From positions 1 through 46,182 of the forward strand of contig AQRS01000039.1 in the NCBI GenBank assembly GCA_000402355.1: a stretch of 46,182 nt of DNA, written 5' to 3'. The translations under genes and the position numbers were made by a program. This document shows positions 15,335 through 22,014 of this stretch, in pieces. The notes beneath the pieces are model-generated. The model ran no database searches, had not been told where the DNA came from, and saw only the letters and a program-made list of their open reading frames with translations. Position 1 is the first letter of the stretch. The number at the start of each line of letters is the position of its first letter. Source of the DNA: Candidatus Iainarchaeum andersonii SCGC AAA011-E11 (GTDB lineage: Archaea; Iainarchaeota; Iainarchaeia; Iainarchaeales; Iainarchaeaceae).

Positions 15335-16018
15335 ATGGCCGGATTACTGACCCACGAATGGATTGCAAACCTTGCCCTGAAAAAGCTCTCAAAAAGAAAC
15401 TTTATTTCAAAACACGAAAATATCGACGATTATTTTTTCGGCGCAATAGCACCAGACATAAGGTATATCAACAACACGCCAAGAGAAATCACTCACAAAC
15501 CAAAAGGGGAAAAATCGATTTTTGAAGCCTTAAAAGTAAGCAGTAACTCAATGCCATTTATCGCAGGATTTGAAACGCATTTGATAGTCGATTCCGTCTG
15601 GGCAAATGACAATCAAGCTATGGGCAAGAGCATTTACGAAAATTACGGAATTAATGTTAATAACTCAATAGAAAAATATGCACTATACCTGCTTGTTGAC
15701 GACTACTTTCAAGGGGAGGCAGATTGGGTTTTTCAGTTCCAATGTGCAGGAAACGTTTTGAGGGCAAATGACACAAAAATACTGTTGGATTTAGGGTTCA
15801 GCAAGGCAGACATTGATAAGTACCAGATTATTGCGGCAGGTTATCTGAGAGAACCCGGAATTGATACGTTTAATGTCTTCAACCTTTCCCCAAATAATTT
15901 CGATGAAACTCTTATAGGAAAAATTGTGGACCAAAAACCTTCCTTAACCTCTTTCCTTAAGGAGTTCAAAAAAGTTTCCATTGAAAAATGCGTAGAGTCA
16001 ATGGAGAGATACCTATGA
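15335..16018 (+). CDS. Zinc-dependent phospholipase C-like protein
   Basis: A 227-residue protein related to the zinc-dependent phospholipase C/S1-P1 nuclease-like fold. It begins MAGLLTHEWIANLALKKL, followed by DDYFFGAIAPDIRYINN, a central AGFETHLIVDSVWA and LLVDDYF. The His and Asp residues in these segments are the likely zinc ligands. There is no signal peptide, so it acts in the cytoplasm or at the membrane. The substrate is unknown. ATG 15335 follows a TATA-like GTTTTAATAGG at 15316-15326. Its last codon overlaps the ATG of the 42-residue membrane protein gene, suggesting the two act together. Confidence 0.7.
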   Translation: MAGLLTHEWIANLALKKLSKRNFISKHENIDDYFFGAIAPDIRYINNTPREITHKPKGEKSIFEALKVSSNSMPFIAGFETHLIVDSVWANDNQAMGKSIYENYGINVNNSIEKYALYLLVDDYFQGEADWVFQFQCAGNVLRANDTKILLDLGFSKADIDKYQIIAAGYLREPGIDTFNVFNLSPNNFDETLIGKIVDQKPSLTSFLKEFKKVSIEKCVESMERYL

Positions 16019-16143
16019 GGCTAATTTTCAAAGTAATTATAGGCGTGGGCATTATTTTAGCGGCGGTTCTTCTGGCAATATACTTGTACTGGTTTTTTAA
16101 CTGGCTCGTGTTTTCATACAACTTTTTGACGGCGGTGGACTGA
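16015..16143 (+). CDS. 42-residue single-span membrane protein
   Basis: A short gene starting with ATG 16015 inside the ATGA overlap with the preceding stop and ending TGA at 16141-16143. The product has a basic start (MRLIFK), a hydrophobic helix (residues 7-25) and the C-terminal FSYNFLTAVD. It is real because the next 220 bases hold a same-length paralogue (MKLIFKIVLG...YNFLTAAD) that aligns without gaps once an inserted repeat is removed. Translational coupling to the PLC-like protein suggests a membrane partner. No family is recognised. Confidence 0.75.
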   Translation: MRLIFKVIIGVGIILAAVLLAIYLYWFFNWLVFSYNFLTAVD

Positions 16144-16148
16144 CACGT

Positions 16149-16368
16149 ATGAAGCTATAGCAGACCAATAAAGTTATTCGGCGGTATTTCAGGGCCTGCT
16201 ATCTAGCGAACCACTCTAAACACCGAAAAACTTTCGTGGTTCGCTATAATTTTCAAAATAGTGCTAGGGACAAGCCTGATTTTAGGAATTATTCTAATCA
16301 CATTTTACTTATATGCATTCACAGGAATGATGCTTTTCTTTTACAACTTCCTGACTGCGGCAGATTAA
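16149..16368 (+). pseudogene. Tandem paralogue of the 42-residue membrane protein, interrupted by a mobile repeat
   Basis: ATG AAG CTA at 16149-16157 begins the gene; the next three bases, TAG, are the first bases of the inserted element. After it, ATTTTCAAAATAGTG from 16249 continues the frame to TAA at 16366-16368. Removing 16158-16246 with one of the two flanking TA copies gives a 42-codon frame starting MKLIFKIVLG and ending YNFLTAAD, the same length as the gene before it. The remnant downstream has no ATG in frame before residue 30. The pair therefore records a gene duplication followed by a transposition-type insertion. Confidence 0.85.
16158..16246 (-). mobile_element. 89-bp twin-hairpin MITE-like element, copy 1
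   Basis: Read on the minus strand it aligns base for base with copy 2 at 23792-23880. Hairpin 1 has stem TAGCGAACCAC/GTGGTTCGCTA, followed by a GA linker and hairpin 2, whose outer stem is TAGCAG/CTGCTA with a mismatch further in. It begins TAGC, ends GCTA and is flanked on both sides by TA (16156-16157 and 16247-16248). It has no coding capacity. The interrupted gene around it proves insertion with TA duplication, as in IS630/Tc1-type MITEs and ERIC or Correia repeats. Confidence 0.85.
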
Positions 16369-16481
16369 CAGAATTCACCCCGAACTGCGGATTTATAAAT
16401 AGTGGAAGGTACAACACCCGTGAAACCCCTGAAAACCCCCAAAAAAAAGAATTTTAAAGGAAATCGCACAAAAAACACTAT

Positions 16482-16985
16482 ATGGACAAATTACGTTTAT
16501 TGACGATAATATTGGTTTTGGTTGTTTTTTGCGGTTGCGTACAGCAAAAAGCCGATTCACGGGCTTTCTTCTGCCCCAAAGATGCGTGCGAGGAACGCAC
16601 AATATCCGCAATCAAAAGCGCGGAAAGCACAATAGACGTGGCAATGTACTCATTCACATCACAGAAAATAGAGCAGGCACTTGGAGATGCACAGAAAAGG
16701 AATGTCAGGGTAAGGGTCATAATGGACAGGCTCCAGTCCGCTTCAGGAAGCTCCGTAACCCAAGAAGGTTTGGCGGATGACGGGATAGAAACCAGGATTT
16801 ATGACAGGGCAACGCTGCACGACAAGTTCGCCATAATAGATGAAAAGGTTGTTCTTACCGGCTCGTACAACTGGACAAAAAACGCGAACGAATCCAACCG
16901 CGAAAATATCCTCATGTTGTTCGACCGAGGAATTGCCGAGGAATACGAAAACGAATTCTTCACACTATGGATAGAGGCCGGCTAA
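16482..16985 (+). CDS. Secreted PLD-family endonuclease-like protein
   Basis: A 167-residue member of the phospholipase D superfamily with one HKD motif, LHDKFAIIDEKVVLTGSYNW (near residues 112-131), followed by SNRENILML. This single-motif form resembles the bacterial Nuc endonuclease, which works as a dimer. The N-terminus MDKLRLLTIILVLVVFCGC is a lipoprotein-type signal with Cys19, so the protein is likely anchored outside the cell, where it could break down DNA. It follows the interrupted small gene and converges with a membrane protein gene; the stops overlap by 4 bases. Confidence 0.85.
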   Translation: MDKLRLLTIILVLVVFCGCVQQKADSRAFFCPKDACEERTISAIKSAESTIDVAMYSFTSQKIEQALGDAQKRNVRVRVIMDRLQSASGSSVTQEGLADDGIETRIYDRATLHDKFAIIDEKVVLTGSYNWTKNANESNRENILMLFDRGIAEEYENEFFTLWIEAG

Positions 16986-17329
16986 AAAACAACCGCCACA
17001 AACACCACCATGAGCGCAATCACAATGAAATGGTAAGGCTTCACCACAACCTCTACTTTCACCTCGAGTTTTCCGAGACCAAAAAAAGCTTTTTTAGCGG
17101 AAACCCAAACATACTCGAGCGCTGAAAGAACCGAAATCAGCACGAGCATCGCGATTGCAACAAGCAAACCGAAAAAAGCCGAAAGAAAAGGAATTGCCTT
17201 CAGCAACGAGTGCCTCTGCTCTAACCACGAGCGCGAAAAACTGAATATTATCAAGTAAAGGAAAAGCTTGTTCGAGAGGAACGAATCCGCCCTCGCCAAA
17301 ACCGAAACTTCACTGCTGTCTACGTTCAT
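16982..17329 (-). CDS. Small membrane protein, unknown family
   Basis: A 115-residue protein with hydrophobic segments near residues 20-30, 45-75 (LLKAIPFLSAFFGLLVAIAM... ) and at the end (YHFIVIALMVVFVAVVF). No motif is recognised. The ATG at 17329 is chosen over 17365 because GGAGGT lies 7-8 bases before it. A minus-strand TATA box, ATATTTAAAC near 17428-17437, gives a leader of about 75 bases with an inverted repeat at 17361-17404. Confidence 0.55.
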   Translation of the reverse strand: MNVDSSEVSVLARADSFLSNKLFLYLIIFSFSRSWLEQRHSLLKAIPFLSAFFGLLVAIAMLVLISVLSALEYVWVSAKKAFFGLGKLEVKVEVVVKPYHFIVIALMVVFVAVVF

Positions 17330-17360
17330 ACATGTACCTCCATACGATGCAAAAAAATAA

Positions 17361-17404
17361 GGCACACCCCAAAAAAAACCTTGAAAGGCGCCGAAAAATG
17401 TGCC
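17361..17404 (-). promoter_or_regulatory. Structured leader upstream of the small membrane protein gene
   Basis: GGCACA at 17361-17366 and TGTGCC at 17399-17404 are inverted copies, enclosing CCTTGAAAGG and GGCGCC palindromes. It lies in the likely 5' leader of the minus-strand gene, between its TATA box and the GGAGG site. It matches no riboswitch I know. Confidence 0.3.
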
Positions 17405-17464
17405 ACTACTCTAGAAAATGCATCACGTTTAAATATCTTTGCGCGAATTTCAACATAATTTTTT

Positions 17465-17860
17465 TCACGCGCGGAAAATTTTCAAAAAAACTTTTCGCTT
17501 CCTCGGTCCGTCGAATTCACAAAAGAATATTTTTTGCCAAGTGCCGAGCACCAAAGCGCTTTTTTCGATGAGAACCGAAACGGAGTGGCCGACAAGAGAG
17601 CTTTTCACGTGCGAATCGGAGTTTCCTTCGGCATGCCTGAAAGAAGAACTAGGTTTTATATGCTCATTGAGCCAAAAAAGCAGGTCGGTTTGCACGTCCG
17701 GGTCCGAACCCTCATTAATCGTCACCGCGGCTGTTGTGTGCGGAACATAAATTATGCAAAAACCGCTTTCAATTTTGGTTTTGGAAACGGCTTCAGAAAT
17801 TTTGCCGGTTATGTCAATGAATTCATTTCTTTCGGAACTGGAAACCGGAATCTCAATCAT
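17465..17860 (-). CDS. YjbQ/UPF0047 family protein
   Basis: A 131-residue YjbQ-family protein, reported to have weak thiamine-phosphate synthase activity in bacteria. The conserved residues are visible: YVPHTTAAVTINEG (residues 39-52), FRHAEGNSDSHVKSSLVGHSVSVLI (residues 74-98), with the His, Asn-x-Asp-x-His and Gly-His-Ser groups forming the presumed metal/active site. The C-terminal GTWQKIFFCEFDGPRKRKVFLKI matches the usual ending. A 55-bp inverted-repeat element lies upstream, between this gene and gatB. Confidence 0.9.
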   Translation of the reverse strand: MIEIPVSSSERNEFIDITGKISEAVSKTKIESGFCIIYVPHTTAAVTINEGSDPDVQTDLLFWLNEHIKPSSSFRHAEGNSDSHVKSSLVGHSVSVLIEKSALVLGTWQKIFFCEFDGPRKRKVFLKIFRA

Positions 17861-17910
17861 TTCAATCTCTCCAGCAACAGTTTCCCTCTTCGAGGACTTC
17901 GCGGCTGTTG

Positions 17911-17965
17911 CAACGAATTAGGCAGGGAGAAAATAGGGGCAAATATTCTTTTGCCAAATTCGTTG
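17911..17965. repeat. 55-bp inverted-repeat element, copy 2
   Basis: CAACGAATTAGGCA at 17911-17924 and TGCCAAATTCGTTG at 17952-17965 are inverted copies with one mismatch. A further hairpin, GGCAAA-TATTC-TTTTGCC, lies inside, and GGCTGT/ACAGCC at 17903-17908 and 17974-17979 extends the dyad. Same length and similar ends as 1263-1317. It lies between gatB and the YjbQ gene on the minus strand, where it could terminate the gat operon. Confidence 0.5.
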
Positions 17966-18008
17966 TGGGTACGACAGCCCATGCTTTGCACGGACTTGGC
18001 TTCGCAAT

Positions 18009-19400
18009 TCACCTCAACCTTCCCAGAATCTCCTGAACCTGCTTCGGGTTTGCCTTGCCCTTGGTTTTGCGCATCACCAACCCGATGATGAAGTTCAGGG
18101 ATTTTTCATTTCCGCTTTTGTACTCGGAGAACGCGCTTGAATTTTCCTTCACGGTTTCCTTCACGATGCCTTCAAGGTCGGAGGAAGAAACATCAATCAG
18201 CAGATTATTCTTTTCCAGGAACTCTTTCGGAGAAATGCCCTCGAGCACGTACTTTATCAGGGATTCTTTCGCATTCTTGTCACTAACTTTTGAACCCTTG
18301 ACCAGCAAAACAAGCTCGCTGATTCCCTTTCCGTTCACCTTGGTTTCCCCGAGCTTAACGCGGTTATAATTCAGTATCCCGGCAAGTTCGCGCGAAACCA
18401 AACGAGCGGCGATTTTTGCATCTGCCTTTGCCGTCTCCTCGAACACCTGTGCAAGCCCCTTATCAGAAGCGAGCACGGAAGCATCATACTCGCTCAGCCC
18501 AAACTCCCGCATGAACCTTTTTTTCTTGGAATCAGCAAGCTCAGGCATACCTGCCTTTACAGAAGAAAGCCATTTGGAATCGACAACAACCTTCGGCAAA
18601 TCCGGTTCCGTGATATAACCATAATCCTCTTCGGTCTCCTTTTTGCGCATCAGATAAGTGCTTTGTGAAGCCTCATCAAAACCGCGCGTCTCCATTTCAA
18701 TTTTTTTGCCTGAATCAACAACGGAGCGCTGCCTCTTTTCCTCCGCACCCAAAGCAGCCTCCACCGCGCGGAAACCGGTTACGTTCTTCACCTCGACTCG
18801 CGAACCGCCGTCAATTGAAAGGTTGCAGTCCACCTTCAGAACGGATGCCCCATGGGCATAAACACCGAGATAATTGAGCGTTGTAAGCAGCGTATCCAAA
18901 AACCTGCGCGCCTCGGCAGGGCTCTGCATATCCGGTTCAGTCACGAGCTCAATCAATGGAATTCCGGAACGGTTGTAATCAACGAGAGAGTACGCGCTCT
19001 TCCTTGCGCCTGATTCATGCACGAGCGAAGCCGGATCCTCCTCCAAATGAATCCTGCGCAGCCTGATTTTTTTCCCGTCAACCTCGGCAAAACCGTTTTT
19101 GCCCACGGGAACCTCGTACTGCGTAATCTGGAAATCCTTTGCAAGGTCCGGATAAAAATAAGTTTTTCTCGAAAAAAAGAACTCAGTATTCAGTTCACAA
19201 TTCAATGCGAGCGCAACCTTCAATGCAAAATCAACCGCCTTTTTGTTGAGCACAGGCTTCGAGCCCGGCATGCCCAGGCATATTTCACAAACCCTCGTGT
19301 TCGGCTCAGCATCAGAACCCTTTGTCGGGCAGGAACAGAACAGCTTTGAGTCTGTGCTCAGCTGCACGTGCACCTCGAGGCCGATCATCGTGCCCTTCAT
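18009..19400 (-). CDS. gatB: Asp/Glu-tRNA amidotransferase subunit B
   Basis: GatB is the tRNA-binding, kinase and amidating subunit of GatCAB. The 463-residue product starts MKGTMIGLEVHVQL and contains CSCPTKG ... CEICLGMPGSKPVLN (zinc-type Cys cluster), YFYPDLAKDFQITQYEVP, the RSGIPLIELVTEPD segment, LKVDCNLSIDGGSRVEVKNV, and a C-terminal helical/YqeY domain ending LGRLR. It is full length. Start ATG 19400 overlaps the stop of the phosphatase gene by 4 bases. It is the last gene of the aspS-gatC-gatA-suhB-gatB operon. Since GatDE handles tRNA-Gln in archaea, this complex most likely amidates Asp-tRNA(Asn). Confidence 0.95.
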   Translation of the reverse strand: MKGTMIGLEVHVQLSTDSKLFCSCPTKGSDAEPNTRVCEICLGMPGSKPVLNKKAVDFALKVALALNCELNTEFFFSRKTYFYPDLAKDFQITQYEVPVGKNGFAEVDGKKIRLRRIHLEEDPASLVHESGARKSAYSLVDYNRSGIPLIELVTEPDMQSPAEARRFLDTLLTTLNYLGVYAHGASVLKVDCNLSIDGGSRVEVKNVTGFRAVEAALGAEEKRQRSVVDSGKKIEMETRGFDEASQSTYLMRKKETEEDYGYITEPDLPKVVVDSKWLSSVKAGMPELADSKKKRFMREFGLSEYDASVLASDKGLAQVFEETAKADAKIAARLVSRELAGILNYNRVKLGETKVNGKGISELVLLVKGSKVSDKNAKESLIKYVLEGISPKEFLEKNNLLIDVSSSDLEGIVKETVKENSSAFSEYKSGNEKSLNFIIGLVMRKTKGKANPKQVQEILGRLR

Positions 19401-20182
19401 TTCGAGGCCTCCAAATGAGACAGCAGCCGTTCATGCACCAAGCCGTTCGATGCAACGAAGTGCGGAGACATGAACGAGGCCTCGTTTCCGTTTATATCCG
19501 TGACCTTGCCGCCCGCCTCCTTCACAATCAGCATTCCCGCAGCTATGTCCCACGGCTTGATCCTGTACTCGAAATAAGCGTCGCAGATCCCATGCGCAAC
19601 CCTGCACAAATCAAGCGCGGCAGAGCCAAAGCGGCGCACATCATGAATGGAACCCCTCAATGAAGCAATTGCGGCAAGTGTTTTTGCGTGAACATCACTT
19701 TCTTCCGCGCCAACCGCATCATAAGGAAAACCAGTTATAATCAGGCACTCGCCAAGCGACTCGGCACGTGAAACTTTTATGCGCCTGCCATTCAGGAACG
19801 CGCCCTTTCCCCTGTAAGCAGTGTAAAGCAAATTCATTACAGGATTGTAAACCGCTCCGCAAACCAGCTCATTATCGCGAACCAATGCAATTGAATGGCA
19901 GAACTGCTCAACGCCATGCACAAAATTGGTTGTGCCGTCAATCGGGTCAATCACCCAAACATCCTTCGAAGTTCCTTGAGAACCTTCCTCCTCGCCCAAA
20001 AAAGAATGAAGCGGATATTCGGAAGAAATTATTTTTTTTATGTGCCGCTCGCACTCAACATCAGCATTAGTAACCAAATCATTCCTGCCTTTGAGCTTTA
20101 CCTCAAAGTCGCCGCGGAAATACTTCATCGCAATCTTTCCCGCCTCAACCGCGGCGCGCTCCGCAACCTCAAGCTCTTTCAT
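19397..20182 (-). CDS. suhB: Inositol-1-monophosphatase family protein
   Basis: Magnesium-dependent sugar-phosphate phosphatase; archaeal members act on inositol 1-phosphate and often also fructose 1,6-bisphosphate. The 261-residue protein shows the metal-binding set LGEEEG (residues 62-67), WVIDPIDGTTNFVHG (residues 76-90) and the C-terminal WDIAAGMLIVKEAGG. It is inserted in a gat operon between gatA and gatB, with ATGA overlap to gatB. Its first 26 bases are duplicated 104 bases upstream with a GTG in place of ATG, right at the gatA stop. The original start was probably that GTG, displaced by an insertion. Natural substrate not certain. Confidence 0.9.
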   Translation of the reverse strand: MKELEVAERAAVEAGKIAMKYFRGDFEVKLKGRNDLVTNADVECERHIKKIISSEYPLHSFLGEEEGSQGTSKDVWVIDPIDGTTNFVHGVEQFCHSIALVRDNELVCGAVYNPVMNLLYTAYRGKGAFLNGRRIKVSRAESLGECLIITGFPYDAVGAEESDVHAKTLAAIASLRGSIHDVRRFGSAALDLCRVAHGICDAYFEYRIKPWDIAAGMLIVKEAGGKVTDINGNEASFMSPHFVASNGLVHERLLSHLEASK

Positions 20183-20285
20183 GAATTAACCTCCACAAGC
20201 ACAGTTGAATGCCTATCGAGCGCAGCGAAGATAGTCCGCCCTGCCGCCGCGGGCCTGCGGCGCTCCGCAACCTCAAGCTCTTTCA
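20156..20285 (-). repeat. 26-bp direct repeat flanking a 78-bp GC-rich insert at the suhB start
   Basis: The same 26 bases (starting GCGCTCCGCAACCTC on the plus strand) occur at 20156-20181 and 20260-20285. They encode the first residues of the phosphatase, KELEVAER. The 78 bases between contain a GC-rich palindrome, CGCCGCGGGCCTGCGGCG, at 20245-20262 (its last bases overlap copy A) and a CTATC/GATAG dyad. The upstream copy opens a dead-end 36-codon frame starting at GTG 20286. This looks like an insertion that duplicated its target. Confidence 0.7.
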
Positions 20286-21710
20286 CTTTAATCCCTCCAA
20301 AGCCGAAGAGAATGAAACCAATTTTGATTCCTGCAAATGGTCGGCAATGAGCATGAGAGAAGAAGGCAAATCCGTGCCTTTCACTTTCCCCACAGGAATC
20401 GTTGAATGCGGCAGGCCGCAGAGGTTGGGCGGGACAGTGCAGATATCCATAGCGTAATGCTCCAAAGGAGTGAGCTTCTCGATTTCAGAAAACTTCGGGG
20501 CAACAATCGGCATTGAAGGAAGAGCAATCAAATCAACCTTCTTGAAAGCGCTTTTGAATTCGTTAATGAGTTTTGTGCGCGCCTTCATTGCGCGAAGGTA
20601 ATGAGCATCCCTGAAACCAGACATTCTTGCGAAAGTGCCGAGCAAAATCCTTCGCTTGGCTTCGGTTCCGAAGGCCTCGCTCCTCACATCCGAAAAATAC
20701 TCATTAAAAGTCCCGGAAAGGGGCTTCTCAAAACCGTAGCGCATTCCGCAATACTTCGCGAGATTTGTTGAAGCCTCGGACATCGCAATCAAATAGTACG
20801 CCGCTATACCGTACTCGGCATTCAATGGAAGAGAAACATCAACAATTTTTGCTCCGAGCTCCTTCGCGGAATCAATTTTTTTCCTCACCTCTGAAACCAA
20901 TTTGTCGTTCTTCACCGCGGAAAAAAATTCCTTCGGCAAACCAATTGCAATGCCTTTCATATTTTCTTTCCCAAAAGGTTTTGAATCAAGAGAAGTGCCA
21001 TCCATTGCATCCTTTCCGGAAATAACCTGCAGCAAAAGCGAAGCATCCTCAATTGTCTTTCCCATTGAACCTATTTTGTCCAGCGAACTGGCATAATCCA
21101 TCAGGCCATACCTTGAAACAAGGCCATAAGTCGGAGTAATGGATGAGACGCCGCAGAACGCGGCAGGCGCCGCAATGCTTCCGCCTGTGCTTTCCGCAAG
21201 CGCGGCATGGGTGTGCTGCGTAAGGGCAGTGAAACCTGCGGCTCCGCCTGAAGAGCCTCCGCAGCTCCTTTGCTTATCCAAAGGATTCAGGGGAATTTTT
21301 CCCGCAGTAACATTCACTGAAAAAGTTCCGAACCCGAACTCATCCTGAACAGTCTTTCCGAGAATTATTGCGCCCTCTTCCCTGACTTTGCGGACGGCTG
21401 TTGCGTCAAAAACAGGTTTGTAACCGGAAAGAATTTTCGCGCCCGCCCTTGACTCAACGCCCTTCACGCAAATGCAATCCTTCACGGAAACAGGAACACC
21501 TAGAAGCTTTCCTTTGCGGCCTTTCTTTATTTCCTTTTCAATCCGTTCAGCCTGCTGCAGGACATTTTTTGCGTCAAACAAATTGAAGTGGTTGTACTCT
21601 GGATTCCTTTTTTCAATTTCCTTTATTATGTGCGAAGCATTTTCAACGACCGAAATTTCCCCGCCTTGAATTCCACTGACAAAATCCTTAACACTTAACG
21701 GAGCAGTCAT
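20283..21710 (-). CDS. gatA: Asp/Glu-tRNA amidotransferase subunit A
   Basis: GatA is the glutaminase (amidase-signature) subunit of GatCAB. The 475-residue protein carries the Lys of VSVKDCICVKG, the glycine-serine stretch RSCGGSSGG and the nucleophile Ser in ESTGGSIAAPAAFCG, together forming the Ser-Ser-Lys triad. Then follow TYGLVSRYGLMDYASSLDKIG and the C-terminal LCGLPHSTIPVG. It is full length. ATG 21710 overlaps the gatC stop (ATGA), and the stop TGA overlaps the GTG of the duplicated suhB start. Confidence 0.95.
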   Translation of the reverse strand: MTAPLSVKDFVSGIQGGEISVVENASHIIKEIEKRNPEYNHFNLFDAKNVLQQAERIEKEIKKGRKGKLLGVPVSVKDCICVKGVESRAGAKILSGYKPVFDATAVRKVREEGAIILGKTVQDEFGFGTFSVNVTAGKIPLNPLDKQRSCGGSSGGAAGFTALTQHTHAALAESTGGSIAAPAAFCGVSSITPTYGLVSRYGLMDYASSLDKIGSMGKTIEDASLLLQVISGKDAMDGTSLDSKPFGKENMKGIAIGLPKEFFSAVKNDKLVSEVRKKIDSAKELGAKIVDVSLPLNAEYGIAAYYLIAMSEASTNLAKYCGMRYGFEKPLSGTFNEYFSDVRSEAFGTEAKRRILLGTFARMSGFRDAHYLRAMKARTKLINEFKSAFKKVDLIALPSMPIVAPKFSEIEKLTPLEHYAMDICTVPPNLCGLPHSTIPVGKVKGTDLPSSLMLIADHLQESKLVSFSSALEGLK

Positions 21711-22003
21711 TCAACCACCCTAGGGCCCTTGAAGTAGCCGTCCTTTTTGCTTTTCGTGTTCGAAAGCGCTTCCTCATTGGAAAGGCATTTTCCTATTTTA
21801 TCCTCGCGGAAAACGTTCTGCAATGGAATCGGCTGGAACGAAGGCTCTTCCCTCGAAACATCAAGCGAATCAAGCTTCGAGAAGGCCTCGAGAACGGCCT
21901 TCAGCTCCGGGACAAATTTTTTTACTTCAGCCTCTGATAGGTTCAGGCGCGCATTGGACGCAACCTTAAGCAAAAGTTCCTTGTCAACAGTAACCTTTGG
22001 CAA
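21707..22003 (-). CDS. gatC: Asp/Glu-tRNA amidotransferase subunit C
   Basis: GatC stabilises the GatA-GatB interface. The 98-residue protein has the typical N-terminal VTVDKELLLKVASNARLNLSEAEVKKFVPELKAVLEAFSKLDSLDV, then REEPSFQPIPLQNVFREDKI and the C-terminal GYFKGPRVVE, the family's characteristic ending. The start is a TTG at 22003; no ATG or GTG in frame lies between it and the aspS stop at 22015. The weak start may keep GatC levels low relative to its neighbours. Confidence 0.9.
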   Translation of the reverse strand: MPKVTVDKELLLKVASNARLNLSEAEVKKFVPELKAVLEAFSKLDSLDVSREEPSFQPIPLQNVFREDKIGKCLSNEEALSNTKSKKDGYFKGPRVVE

Positions 22004-22014
22004 CTTGAATCACG

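Noticed and set aside
16158..16246. Considered the first twin-hairpin copy as a riboswitch or terminator of the 42-residue gene
   Set aside because: The split coding frame and duplicated TA show it is an insertion, and its other copies have unrelated neighbours.
17439..18088. Plus-strand open frames and a TATA-like GTTTAAATATC near 17428 that could start an antisense transcript
   Set aside because: The minus-strand YjbQ gene is clearly coding here, and the TATA-like element is better used on the minus strand for the membrane protein gene.
20186..20286. A 36-codon minus-strand frame from GTG 20286 ending at TGA just before suhB
   Set aside because: It is the duplicated suhB start running into the inserted spacer; no conserved product is expected.
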